Source: Gracilimonas sp040117685
GTDB lineage: Bacteria > Bacteroidota > Rhodothermia > Balneolales > Balneolaceae
Direction of reading: 5' to 3'
Length of the DNA stretch: 64,000 bases
Assembly (NCBI RefSeq): GCF_040117685.2
Contig: NZ_JBEDYP020000013.1
Coordinates: 62,001 to 126,000 of the forward strand
Position numbers and translations under genes: made by a program. Below the pieces are notes generated by a model, which was not told the origin of the DNA, did not search any database, and saw nothing but the letters and a program-made list of their open reading frames with translations. Below, one piece after another: positions 17,762 through 26,677 of the stretch. Positions within the stretch are counted from its first letter, which is position 1, and every line of letters begins with the position of its first letter.

Positions 17762-19549
17762 TTAAAAAGCTTTTGGTTGGTCCAGGTCTCTAAACTGCAA
17801 TTCATACAAATGGCTGTATAATCCGGATTGGCCTATCAATTCAGCATGTGTTCCCTGTTCCACAATCTTTCCTTCATCCAGCACCAAGATTCTGTCCGCG
17901 TGCTGAACCGTCGATAACCGGTGGGCTATTACAAAGGTGGTTCGGTTAGTCATCAGCCTCAATAAGGCTTCCTGAACCTGAGCTTCAGATTCAGAATCCA
18001 GTGAAGAAGTAGCTTCATCCAATAACAGAATAGCCGGATTTTTTAGAATAGCCCGTGCAATGGCCAGCCTTTGTCGCTGCCCGCCACTAAGCTTAACTCC
18101 CTTTTCACCAATCAATGAGTCATAACCGTTTTCGGTTTGCATAATAAACTCATGGGCATTGGCATCTCTAGCAGCCTGAATAACTTCTTCTTCAGTAGCA
18201 TCCAGTTTTCCATAGATGATATTTTCCCGGATGGTGGTGCCAAACAAATGCACCTCTTGAGGTACAATGGAAATGTGTTTCCGAAGAGATTTAAATTTCA
18301 CCTCCTGAATGTTGATTCCATCCACTTGTATACTGCCCTTTTGAGGATCATAAAACCGGGGAATGAGATTGAGTAATGTCGTTTTTCCGGCTCCGCTCGG
18401 TCCAACAAGAGCAATGGTTTTCCCGGCTTCTGCTTTGAATGAGATGCCTTTCAGCACGTCTTTTCCACCTTCGTAACTAAACCTCAGATCTTTTACCTGA
18501 ACCTCGCCAATTACTTTCTCGATTTCTTGAGCACCGGGATTATTTTCTATTTCCGGGGTTTCTTCCAGCAGCTCGAAAATGCGCTCTGAAGCACCTGATG
18601 CTGTATTTACAGCCGTATAGAGTCTGGATGTTTGACTTATAGATCTTGAAATATTCAGTGCATAAATAATGAAGGCCACTAAATCCCCCGCTGTAAGGCG
18701 GTCAGCCAGTACCTCCTTCCCTCCATACCAGAAAATGATCACCAACGTACTCATAAACATAATGCCGACACCCGACCAGAAAAGTTGAGTCAATACCATC
18801 TTTCGACGAGCCGTTTTGAATAACTTTTCTACTGCATTTTGATATCTGCCTACTTCATAGTCTTCCCGTACAAAAGCCTTCACCAGCCGAACAGCCCCGA
18901 GTGCATCTTCGGCTACGGCAGTTGAATCAGCGAGTTCATCCTGAATGTCTTTGGAGAGATGGCGAATTTTTTGCCCGAAGTAACGGGTGGCCAGGGTAAC
19001 AAAAGGAACCGTCACAAAAATCACCATGCTCAAGCGCCAGTTTAGCACTACCATCAGTGAAACCGAGCCAATCAAAGAAAAAGAAATGGTGAGTAACTGA
19101 GGCAGTGAATCTGTTAATGCCGTTCGGATAGATCCTACATCGTTGGTCAGGCGAGATGTGATTTCTCCAAGTCTCCGCTCCGCAAAAAACTTGAAGCCCA
19201 GCCTGTGCAAATGCTCATACACTTTCTTCCTAAGGTCAGTAACCACCCGCTCTCCGACCCACTCCAGATGGTAATTCCCAAAAAACGAAAATGCCGCCTG
19301 AAGGATAAATAACCCGAACAGTCCAATCGCCAGCCAGTTCAGTAATTGATTGTTACCTGACTCAAATACAGCATCCAGAAGCTCCCTGAGTCCCAATGGA
19401 ACCGTTAGCCACACAGCCGATGCCATCAGGGTAACAACGGTAGCCGCATAAAAACGTACCCGATATGGTTTGCTTAGGGCAAATATTTGCTTCAGTGTCT
19501 GCCAAAGCGACTTTATAGATTTATGATCCGTCTCGGGTTTCTTACTCAT
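17762..19549 (-). CDS. ABC exporter half-transporter (MsbA/BmrA type)
   Basis: A 595-residue fused permease-ATPase. The N-terminal half (about 30-310) has six membrane helices of the type I exporter fold. The ATPase half carries Walker A GPSGAGKTT (383-391), the signature LSGGQ (487-491), Walker B ILLLDE (507-512) and the switch His in VIAHRLST. It should work as a homodimer exporting a lipid or drug-like hydrophobic substrate; MsbA-type lipid A flipping is possible but not provable here. It is convergent with the repeat-protein genes and divergent from the NfeD/SPFH operon. Confidence 0.9.
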   Translation of the reverse strand: MSKKPETDHKSIKSLWQTLKQIFALSKPYRVRFYAATVVTLMASAVWLTVPLGLRELLDAVFESGNNQLLNWLAIGLFGLFILQAAFSFFGNYHLEWVGERVVTDLRKKVYEHLHRLGFKFFAERRLGEITSRLTNDVGSIRTALTDSLPQLLTISFSLIGSVSLMVVLNWRLSMVIFVTVPFVTLATRYFGQKIRHLSKDIQDELADSTAVAEDALGAVRLVKAFVREDYEVGRYQNAVEKLFKTARRKMVLTQLFWSGVGIMFMSTLVIIFWYGGKEVLADRLTAGDLVAFIIYALNISRSISQTSRLYTAVNTASGASERIFELLEETPEIENNPGAQEIEKVIGEVQVKDLRFSYEGGKDVLKGISFKAEAGKTIALVGPSGAGKTTLLNLIPRFYDPQKGSIQVDGINIQEVKFKSLRKHISIVPQEVHLFGTTIRENIIYGKLDATEEEVIQAARDANAHEFIMQTENGYDSLIGEKGVKLSGGQRQRLAIARAILKNPAILLLDEATSSLDSESEAQVQEALLRLMTNRTTFVIAHRLSTVQHADRILVLDEGKIVEQGTHAELIGQSGLYSHLYELQFRDLDQPKAF

Positions 19550-19720
19550 TGGCTTGGTTTGGTGGCTTCAACAATAAAGCACCTCTTTTTGGTTTCCGCA
19601 ATAGTATCCAAATACCGTGCCGCACTTTGATTAACTGCCATTAAAATTAATCCAATTCATTTGAGATTTTTTGCCTTCAAATTACTATCTATACTAAAAC
19701 TTAAATCTATTTTTCAGATT

Positions 19721-20218
19721 ATGGATAGTGAAATTCTGACGTGGATTTTTTTAATCGGGGGTGTTCTCTTGATGTTTCTTGAAGCCGCACTTCCGGGGGG
19801 CGTTGCTTTTCTGCTGGGTTTTAGTGGTTTGGGAGTTGGTATTCTTCGATACTTCGGCTTTTTGCAGGATCCTTTTACTGCAACCTTTGTCTGGCTGATG
19901 TCGTCAACCATTTTAACCATTGCCATCCGACCATTCATCAATAAGTATTTTAAAGGAGAAACTTCCTATAAATTCGCTGATGAGGATTATGAAGCAATGG
20001 ATCAGATTGCAGAGGTAACCGAACCCATCAACGATCTGGATAATGAAGGACGTATTAAATTTCAGGGCATTTCGTGGCAGGCACGTTCATTGGAGGGGGA
20101 AATTCCAACCGGTGTACAGGTACGCATCAAGTACCGGGATAACACGACCTGGATTGTTGAGCCGGTTGATGTGATCGACTCAAAAAAGAATCAACTTAAA
20201 GACTCAAACCAAAGCTAA
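19721..20218 (+). CDS. NfeD-like membrane protein
   Basis: Short NfeD-family protein, about 165 residues from the ATG at 19721 (an upstream in-frame ATG at 19661 would add 20 residues unlike the family). Two or three membrane segments with the family turn LEAALPGGVAFLLG are followed by a soluble OB-fold domain (about residues 95-150, ending TTWIVEPVD). NfeD proteins occur beside stomatin/SPFH genes and act with them in membrane microdomain organisation or quality control. Here one base separates its stop from the first SPFH gene, and a second SPFH gene follows. Confidence 0.88.
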   Translation: MDSEILTWIFLIGGVLLMFLEAALPGGVAFLLGFSGLGVGILRYFGFLQDPFTATFVWLMSSTILTIAIRPFINKYFKGETSYKFADEDYEAMDQIAEVTEPINDLDNEGRIKFQGISWQARSLEGEIPTGVQVRIKYRDNTTWIVEPVDVIDSKKNQLKDSNQS

Positions 20219-20219
20219 T

Positions 20220-21176
20220 ATGTTGTGGACTACAATTTTAGTAATCATTGTTTTATCCTATTTCGTGTTAACCCGGCTGTTTCAGATTGTGGAGATGCGT
20301 GAAGAAGTTATTCAGGAAAGACTGGGTAAATACAAAAAGACACTCAAACCGGGTTTCCATTTCCTTATCCCATTTGTTGACCGGCCGGCTTACAGCCAGG
20401 AAATGCGGGAGCAGGTTTTGGATGTTCCCAGCCAAACCTGTATCACCAAAGATAATATTGAAGTGGCCGTAGATGGACTTGTTTACCTGAAGGTAATGAA
20501 CTCTCATAAAGCCAGCTATGGTATCTCGGATTATCAGGCAGCAGCTGTAAATCTGGCCCAAACCACCATGCGGAGCGAAATCGGTAAAATGACTCTGGAT
20601 GATACCTTCTCGGAACGGGAAAAGATGAACGAGAACATAGTTCGTGAAATCGACAAGGCCGCCGACCCGTGGGGCATCAAGGTGATGCGTTACGAGATAA
20701 AGAATATCCGGCCATCAGGTGAGATCATCGACACCATGGAGCGACAAATGGAGGCCGAGCGTGCAAAGCGAGCTGAGATCACAAACTCTGAAGGTCACCG
20801 CCAGGCACGTATCTATGAGTCGGAAGGAGAGCAACAAAGCCAGGTTTTGATTTCTGAAGCCCAAAGGCAGCGCAGAATAAATGAGGCTAAAGGACGTGCC
20901 AAAGAAATTGAATTGGTTGCCAATGCAACGGCCAAAGGTCTTCGAAGAGTGGCAGAAGCCATTGAAAAACCCGGAGGCGAACTGGCCGTGAAAACCAAGC
21001 TGGTTGAACAGTACATCAAGCAATTCGGGAATATCATCCAAAACTCAAACGTATCCGTTTTGCCTACCGAGACGGCCAATCTTAAAACCTTTTTTGAAGG
21101 GGTAAGCACCATCAGCGATCACACTAAAGATCCATCAACCCAAAAAACAAGAACATCTAATAAAGGAGAGCAATAG
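20220..21176 (+). CDS. SPFH/stomatin-family membrane protein (first of two)
   Basis: 318 residues. An N-terminal membrane anchor (1-22), then an SPFH/band-7 domain starting at EEVIQERLGKYKKTLKPGFHFLIPFVDR, then a charged Glu/Ala/Arg-rich helical region (about 170-260) expected to form a coiled coil for oligomer rings. It resembles QmcA/YbbK and slipin-type proteins, the usual partners of NfeD. It probably forms large inner-membrane assemblies; no enzymatic activity is expected. It is the middle gene of a three-gene operon with one- and two-base gaps. Confidence 0.88.
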   Translation: MLWTTILVIIVLSYFVLTRLFQIVEMREEVIQERLGKYKKTLKPGFHFLIPFVDRPAYSQEMREQVLDVPSQTCITKDNIEVAVDGLVYLKVMNSHKASYGISDYQAAAVNLAQTTMRSEIGKMTLDDTFSEREKMNENIVREIDKAADPWGIKVMRYEIKNIRPSGEIIDTMERQMEAERAKRAEITNSEGHRQARIYESEGEQQSQVLISEAQRQRRINEAKGRAKEIELVANATAKGLRRVAEAIEKPGGELAVKTKLVEQYIKQFGNIIQNSNVSVLPTETANLKTFFEGVSTISDHTKDPSTQKTRTSNKGEQ

Positions 21177-21178
21177 TC

Positions 21179-22114
21179 ATGGAAATCATGGAGACAATCA
21201 GTCAGATTTTATTAGGTGTATTTTCCGTTTATGTGATGTACAAATTCATCCGTTCACTGCGGCTGGTACCCAATCAGTATGCATATATTGTTGAACGTTT
21301 AGGGAATTATCAAAAAACACTCGGCCCGGGTTTTCACGCCCTAATCCCTTTTGTTGACAAGGTTGTTTACAAGCAGGATCTGCGTGAAGAAACCATCGAA
21401 GTTGAACCTCAGGAGTGTTTCACTAAAGACAACGTGAAGGTTGAAGTAGATGGAGTCATTTATCTGAGCGTTATGGACCCGGTAAATGCAAGCTATGGCG
21501 TCACTAATTACCGATATGCAGCTGTGCAGCTGGCTCAAACTACCACCCGCTCTGTTTTAGGAAATATGGAGCTTGATCAAACCTTTGAAGAACGAGCTGC
21601 AATGAGCCGCGAAGTGGTGAGTGTACTCAGCGAAGTGGAACAGCTATGGGGAATTAAAGTTCACCGATATGAAATAAAAAATATTGTGACCCCCCGTACC
21701 GTCCAGAAAGCGATGGAACGACAGATGACTGCCGAACGGGACCGCCGGGCTATCATTGCAACTTCTGAAGGGGTTAAAGGTTCTAAAGTAAATGATGCTG
21801 AAGGTATGAGAGCCGAGATTATCAATATTTCTGAAGCCGAGATGCAACGACGTATTAATGAGGCCGAAGGACAAGCTGAAGAAATTTTGTCTATAGCCGA
21901 AGCCACTGCCAAATCCATTGAGGAAATTGCCGGTGCCCTGGCTCAGCCCAAAGGAACTGAGGCGATGCAGCTTCAATTGTCTGAGAAATACCTGGATGTG
22001 TTATCCGGGCTCGGCCGGGATGAAAACAGCGTTATTCTGCCGAAGGATATCTCCAACTATGATGCCATCATGGAGGGGTTGTCGCTTGGAGAACTAACGG
22101 TGAAAAAGAAATAA
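21179..22114 (+). CDS. SPFH/stomatin-family membrane protein (second of two)
   Basis: 311-residue paralogue of the preceding gene, with the same plan: membrane anchor (about 5-25), SPFH domain from NQYAYIVERLGNYQKTLGPGFHALIPFVDK, and a C-terminal coiled-coil region. The two copies share the KTLxPGFHxLIPFVD core and the RxEIKNI segment but differ widely elsewhere, so they are an old duplication, perhaps forming mixed rings. A terminator follows at 22144. Role inferred from the family: scaffold for membrane protein quality control together with NfeD. Confidence 0.88.
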   Translation: MEIMETISQILLGVFSVYVMYKFIRSLRLVPNQYAYIVERLGNYQKTLGPGFHALIPFVDKVVYKQDLREETIEVEPQECFTKDNVKVEVDGVIYLSVMDPVNASYGVTNYRYAAVQLAQTTTRSVLGNMELDQTFEERAAMSREVVSVLSEVEQLWGIKVHRYEIKNIVTPRTVQKAMERQMTAERDRRAIIATSEGVKGSKVNDAEGMRAEIINISEAEMQRRINEAEGQAEEILSIAEATAKSIEEIAGALAQPKGTEAMQLQLSEKYLDVLSGLGRDENSVILPKDISNYDAIMEGLSLGELTVKKK

Positions 22115-22143
22115 GCCGGCAGATAAAACAGCTAACCATTTCT

Positions 22144-22176
22144 GGGCAGTTCATAAATCATGAATTGCCCTTTTTT
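22144..22176 (+). terminator. Intrinsic terminator of the NfeD-SPFH operon
   Basis: A 10-bp stem GGGCAGTTCA/TGAATTGCCC (22144-22153, 22161-22170, one G-U pair) is followed directly by TTTTTTATTA. Confidence 0.88.
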
Positions 22177-22245
22177 ATTATTTATATTCTTTCCCGCTGA
22201 AAAGTCCACTATTTGAAACTATAAATTCACTACAAGAATCAGGAA

Positions 22246-23982
22246 ATGAACGCATTAGACTCGGCTGTACAGAACAAAATTAACGCTTGGTTGGAAGGAA
22301 GTTATGATGAAGAAACCAAAGCAAGCATCCGTCAAAAACTGGATGAAAAGAAGTTTAATGAACTCACGGATGCGTTCTACAAAGACCTGGAATTTGGCAC
22401 CGGAGGTCTCCGGGGTATTATGGGAACTGGCTCCAACCGGGTTAATAAATACACATTTGGAATAGCTACCCAGGGGCTCAGTAACTTCCTGAAGAAAGAA
22501 TATCCCGATCAACAGATTAAGGTTGCCATTGCTCACGACTGCCGAAATAATTCCGAAAAACTGGCGCAAGTTGTGGCTGATGTGTTTTCAGCTAATGGCA
22601 TCAAAGTGTATTTTTTTGATGCTCTCCGCCCTACCCCTGAACTCTCATTTGCCATTCGTGAATTAAGCTGCCAAAGCGGTGTGATGCTCACGGCCTCTCA
22701 CAACCCTAAAGAGTATAACGGCTACAAAGCCTACGACGCCAACGGTGGGCAGTTTGTATATCCATACGACAACATGGTGATGGAAGAAGTTCAAAGAATC
22801 AGCAGCATTGATGAAGTCAATTTTGACGGAAATGAAGAGCTGATTGAAATGATTGGCGAGGAGATGGACGAAAAGTACCTGAAAGCACTTGCTGATTTAT
22901 CGGTTTCAAAAGAAGCCATTGCACGACAAAAAGATCTAAAGATCGTTTTCTCTCCCATTCATGGAACCTCCCGCAAACTCGTCCCCGACGCATTGAAGCG
23001 ATATGGGTTTGAAAATGTAACCCTGGTTGAGGAGCAGATGACGGTTGATGGTGACTTCCCGACGGTAGTATATCCGAACCCGGAAGAGAAAGAAGCCCTG
23101 AACATGGCCCTGGAAAAAGCCAAACAAATTGATGCCGACCTGGTGATGGCTACCGACCCTGATGCGGACCGCGTTGGAATTGCGGTAAAAAACATGAACG
23201 GAGAATTTGAGCTGTTGAACGGCAATCAGACGGGTTCTCTCATCATCAATTATATGCTTACCGCATGGGAAGAGGCCGGAAAAATCACGGGAAATGAATA
23301 CATCGTTAAGACAATTGTTACTTCCTACCTTATCGACCGCATAGCAAAAGCCAAAAAAGTTGAATGCTTTAATACGCTTACCGGCTTTAAATATATTGGT
23401 GAGCTGATGACACAACTTGAAGGTAAAAAGCAGTTTATAGCCGGAGGAGAGGAAAGCTATGGATACCTGATTGGGGATCACGTAAGAGACAAAGACGCAG
23501 TGGTATCCTGCGCCATTATTGCTGAGATGACAGCTTTCTATAAAGATCAGGGAACCAGTTTATACGAAGCCATGCTGGATATGTATGTTGAACATGGATT
23601 ATTCCGGGAAAACCTGGTTTCGGTTACCAAAAAAGGAAAATCGGGAGCGGAAGAAATTCAGCAAATGATGATGAATTTCAGAGCAAATCCCCCTAAAAAG
23701 TTAGGCGGTTCACAAGTAGTGTCGGTTAAAGATTACCAATCAGCCAAAGAGAAAAATATAGCCACCGGTGAGGTTACCGACATTGACCTCCCAACATCGA
23801 ATGTTCTGCAGTTTATCACGGAAAACGGAGCTATTGTTTCTGCAAGGCCATCGGGTACGGAGCCTAAAATTAAATTCTACTGCAGCGTTAATACCAACCT
23901 GATGAGCGCAGAAGATTATAATCAGGTAGCGGCAACACTCGACAAAAGAATCGAGATGATGATTGAAGGACTGAAGAATTAG
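22246..23982 (+). CDS. Phospho-sugar mutase (phosphoglucomutase/phosphomannomutase)
   Basis: Interconverts hexose 1- and 6-phosphates through a phosphoserine enzyme. In the 578-residue protein the active serine is Ser151 in LTASHNPKEYNGYK, the metal-binding loop DPDADR is at 304-309, the sugar-binding loop is GGEESYGYLIGDHVRDKDA, and the phosphate-binding loop RPSGTEPKIKFY lies near the C-terminus. The length and the GTGGLRG segment near residue 52 place it with the large PgcA-type alpha-phosphoglucomutases. Likely role: glycogen or cell-envelope sugar nucleotide supply. It is a single gene following a terminator. Confidence 0.93.
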   Translation: MNALDSAVQNKINAWLEGSYDEETKASIRQKLDEKKFNELTDAFYKDLEFGTGGLRGIMGTGSNRVNKYTFGIATQGLSNFLKKEYPDQQIKVAIAHDCRNNSEKLAQVVADVFSANGIKVYFFDALRPTPELSFAIRELSCQSGVMLTASHNPKEYNGYKAYDANGGQFVYPYDNMVMEEVQRISSIDEVNFDGNEELIEMIGEEMDEKYLKALADLSVSKEAIARQKDLKIVFSPIHGTSRKLVPDALKRYGFENVTLVEEQMTVDGDFPTVVYPNPEEKEALNMALEKAKQIDADLVMATDPDADRVGIAVKNMNGEFELLNGNQTGSLIINYMLTAWEEAGKITGNEYIVKTIVTSYLIDRIAKAKKVECFNTLTGFKYIGELMTQLEGKKQFIAGGEESYGYLIGDHVRDKDAVVSCAIIAEMTAFYKDQGTSLYEAMLDMYVEHGLFRENLVSVTKKGKSGAEEIQQMMMNFRANPPKKLGGSQVVSVKDYQSAKEKNIATGEVTDIDLPTSNVLQFITENGAIVSARPSGTEPKIKFYCSVNTNLMSAEDYNQVAATLDKRIEMMIEGLKN

Positions 23983-24163
23983 TTCTTACCAACTCGTCAA
24001 CATTCGTGAATTATTAAAACGTGTACGGAAGGTATTTCAGGTCTTTACTTTCATGGTAAAACCTTATTAATTATTTGGTGTGATAAACAACTTCTGTGGA
24101 ACACCACAGTTCTGATTTTGTTGTATTAGTACAGATCAATCTAAATTAAAGAGGTTTACTATT

Positions 24164-25309
24164 ATGAGTGTAGTGAAAAGAGATACCATTGAGAAGCTTA
24201 TCAATGAAACTAAAGACATTAACGTCACTATATTTATACCAACTCATAAAACCGGCGAAGAAGGCAAGCAAGACGCTATACGGCTCAAGAATCTTATCCA
24301 AAAAGCTAAGAATGAACTCATAGAAAAAGGCTGGCAGGAGAATAAAGTTAATGAACTCTTTCAACAGGTTCAGTCTAAAACCGAAGAGAATCAGTTTTGG
24401 TTACATCAGGACAAAGGCCTGGCATTATATATCAATGAAGATTATTTCGACTATTTTAAAATCCCGGTAAGCCCCGAAGAAAATTATTACATAGCCGAAA
24501 ACTTTTTAGTCACACCCCTTCTGGAGCTTCAGAACCATCACGGCATATACCATGTGCTGATGCTGAGCCAGAGTGAAACCCGCATGTTTAAGGTTGCACC
24601 TGACGCCACCACTAAGGTTGAATTTGAAAGTGTGCCCACCAGTATGGAAGAGCACCTCAAGTATCATGTGCATGAGCGGTCTATACAGCAACATACCGGC
24701 ACTTCCGGCAAAAATGCGATGTATCACGGCCAGGGCGGGGATACCAATGAGGATGACAAAGAGCTGGAGCTTTTCGTCAAACACATTGAAAACAAAGTTA
24801 CTAAATACCTGAAAAAGGAAAACGGTCCGCTCATTATTGCAGGGCCGGAGAGAATGGTTGCATTCTACAAAAAAGCCAATAAGTATTTCAATGTACTGCC
24901 CGAAGCCATGACCGGAAACTTCGACAATAAATCGGCCCAGGAAATAGCTGATGAATCATGGGATATAGCGAAAGACTATTTTCAGCAGGCCATTCAAAGC
25001 GATATTGAACGGTTTAATGACTTACAGGGCAGTGAGCTGATTTCTACGGAAATTGAAGAAATCGTGAAAAGTGCCTACTACGGAAAAGTGGATACCCTTT
25101 TTGTTCCGATGGGGCATCGCCAGTTTGGTGTTTTCCATCCCGATGAAAACCGGGTGGATATGTCGGAATCACTAAATGGCGAAGCGGTAGACTTAATTAA
25201 TTATGCGGCCATTTCAGCTATCCGTACCGGAAGCACATTATATGGATTACCGCAAGCCGAAGTGCCCAAAAACTCAGGACTGGCAGCTATCTACCGCTAT
25301 AAAAGCTAA
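24164..25309 (+). CDS. Bacterial archaeo-eukaryotic release factor-like protein (baeRF family)
   Basis: The 381-residue protein fits the baeRF families, bacterial proteins with eRF1-like domain 2/3 folds and no proven function. Features: an N-terminal domain starting VTIFIPTHKTGEEGKQD, a middle segment with LLLSQSETRMF-like turns, a variable His/Gly-rich loop (about 165-195, HYHVH, HGQGGD), the PLIIAGPERMVAFYKK segment, and a C-terminal L7Ae-like region with KVDTLFVP. Predicted roles in ribosome stalling, hibernation or RNA cleavage are hypotheses from domain studies. An inverted repeat CTGTGG/CCACAG lies 55-70 bp upstream (24094-24109). Good match by pattern; subfamily number not assigned. 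Confidence 0.72.
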   Translation: MSVVKRDTIEKLINETKDINVTIFIPTHKTGEEGKQDAIRLKNLIQKAKNELIEKGWQENKVNELFQQVQSKTEENQFWLHQDKGLALYINEDYFDYFKIPVSPEENYYIAENFLVTPLLELQNHHGIYHVLMLSQSETRMFKVAPDATTKVEFESVPTSMEEHLKYHVHERSIQQHTGTSGKNAMYHGQGGDTNEDDKELELFVKHIENKVTKYLKKENGPLIIAGPERMVAFYKKANKYFNVLPEAMTGNFDNKSAQEIADESWDIAKDYFQQAIQSDIERFNDLQGSELISTEIEEIVKSAYYGKVDTLFVPMGHRQFGVFHPDENRVDMSESLNGEAVDLINYAAISAIRTGSTLYGLPQAEVPKNSGLAAIYRYKS

Positions 25310-25339
25310 GACGTAGTATTTCTATTTCTACAAGTATTG

Positions 25340-25374
25340 GCCGGAATGAACCGTACGTTCTTCCGGCTTTTTTA
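25340..25374. terminator. Bidirectional terminator between baeRF and histidine kinase genes
   Basis: A GC-rich stem (GCCGGAA...TTCCGGC, 25340-25367, with one bulge) is followed by a T-run at 25368-25373. The T-run reaches the stop codon of the convergent kinase gene, which is read on the other strand. Confidence 0.82.
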
Positions 25375-26583
25375 TTTCCGGGTTAATAGCACAGGAAGTT
25401 CAACATCAAACCTATTACCACGATCACCCTCATCCGAAATGGAAAAGCTACCACCGATTTTTTGTAGTAGCTTGTGGATAGCCCGGAGATTCATAGAGGT
25501 CACTTTCCGATCAGCCTCATCAATATCATTATTAAAAACCTGCCTGATTTGATCATTTGTTAATTTTGATGCTGTATTCTTCACCGTAATTAACAAGTTA
25601 TTTGAACCTGAAGCACACTTGTATTCCTGCCTCACCATAATCATCTCTCCCCGAAGTGTGAAGCGTATTACGTTTGAGATAAGATTGCCTATCACAGGAA
25701 GTACGTTCTTTTTCGGAAATGCCAGGTCTTCACATTGCGGATGGTTTGCGATGGTCAGGTCAATATCATTAAAAGCAGCCTGGGACTGATATAACTCACT
25801 AAGTTTAGATTTAAGGCTTATTAGGGTTAGCTCATTATTCTTCGGCTTCCCTTCTGCTTTCTTCTTTTTGTACGCCAGCTTTTCGTTGGCTATACCCAGT
25901 AAGTTATTTCCGGCTTTCTCAATCAGGTCAAGATAACGGGTTATCTCACTTACCTTTTCATCCATATCCTGATCTTTAATAAGCTGTACCAACCCGATGA
26001 TACCTCCGATGGGTCCGCGAATGTCATGGTTCAGCCTGCGCTTGAAGTTATATCCCTTTACCAACCGGTTCTCTAATTTCCGAATTTTCTTTCGGGCTTC
26101 GAGTCGTTCAACAATTTCTGTGGAAATGATCCTGAGCTGCTCGGCTTTCTCCGGACTCACTTCTTTCTTGGCAGCATCCATCATGCATAATGAGCCTATC
26201 TTGAATCCCTTATGAGTGATTAACGGAATACCAAAATAATACTTCAAGCGTGGCGGGTAGGCTACATAATCACGATGCCGAAATCTTTTGTCTTCACTGA
26301 GATCAGCTACTTCAAAAGTTTGTTCATCCAGTATGGTATATTGACAAATTCCTTCTTCCCGTGGCATTTGATGAACATCCAAACCGTAGGAAGAAACGGT
26401 CCATTGAGTAAAAGAATCGATAATGTTTACAAGACAGATCTCAGTTTGAGCAACTTTCGCAGCCAGCTTGGTTAAGTCTTTCAGGGATTCGCTTAACTCA
26501 GAATAATCTAAATCAAATGCTGACAGCTCTACAATCCGCTCAAATTCCCTGTCGGGGACTGGATTCAAAACACTGGTTTCCAT
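25372..26583 (-). CDS. GAF-domain sensor histidine kinase (soluble)
   Basis: About 403 residues and no membrane segment. A GAF domain (about 31-163) with the GICQYT and FGIPLITHKGFKIGSLCMMD segments is followed by a dimerisation helix with the H-box LNHDIRGPIGG (phosphoacceptor near His186) and an ATPase domain with an N-box NLISNVIRFT and a C-terminal GNRFDVELP. The glycine boxes look weaker than usual, so activity should be checked. No response regulator is adjacent, so it is an orphan kinase. An ATG at 26583 is preferred; an in-frame GTG two codons earlier (26589) is possible. Confidence 0.85.
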   Translation of the reverse strand: METSVLNPVPDREFERIVELSAFDLDYSELSESLKDLTKLAAKVAQTEICLVNIIDSFTQWTVSSYGLDVHQMPREEGICQYTILDEQTFEVADLSEDKRFRHRDYVAYPPRLKYYFGIPLITHKGFKIGSLCMMDAAKKEVSPEKAEQLRIISTEIVERLEARKKIRKLENRLVKGYNFKRRLNHDIRGPIGGIIGLVQLIKDQDMDEKVSEITRYLDLIEKAGNNLLGIANEKLAYKKKKAEGKPKNNELTLISLKSKLSELYQSQAAFNDIDLTIANHPQCEDLAFPKKNVLPVIGNLISNVIRFTLRGEMIMVRQEYKCASGSNNLLITVKNTASKLTNDQIRQVFNNDIDEADRKVTSMNLRAIHKLLQKIGGSFSISDEGDRGNRFDVELPVLLTRK

Positions 26584-26677
26584 GCGCACGCCAATTTGTT
26601 CTATAGAATATTCGTGTTATCGAACAAATGCGTAAAAACTTAAGCGTAGACTGCTTAATCTTGTAAAGGACTACAGC

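Noticed and set aside
22936..23481. 181-codon frame antisense to the phospho-sugar mutase
   Set aside because: Shadow of a conserved enzyme gene.
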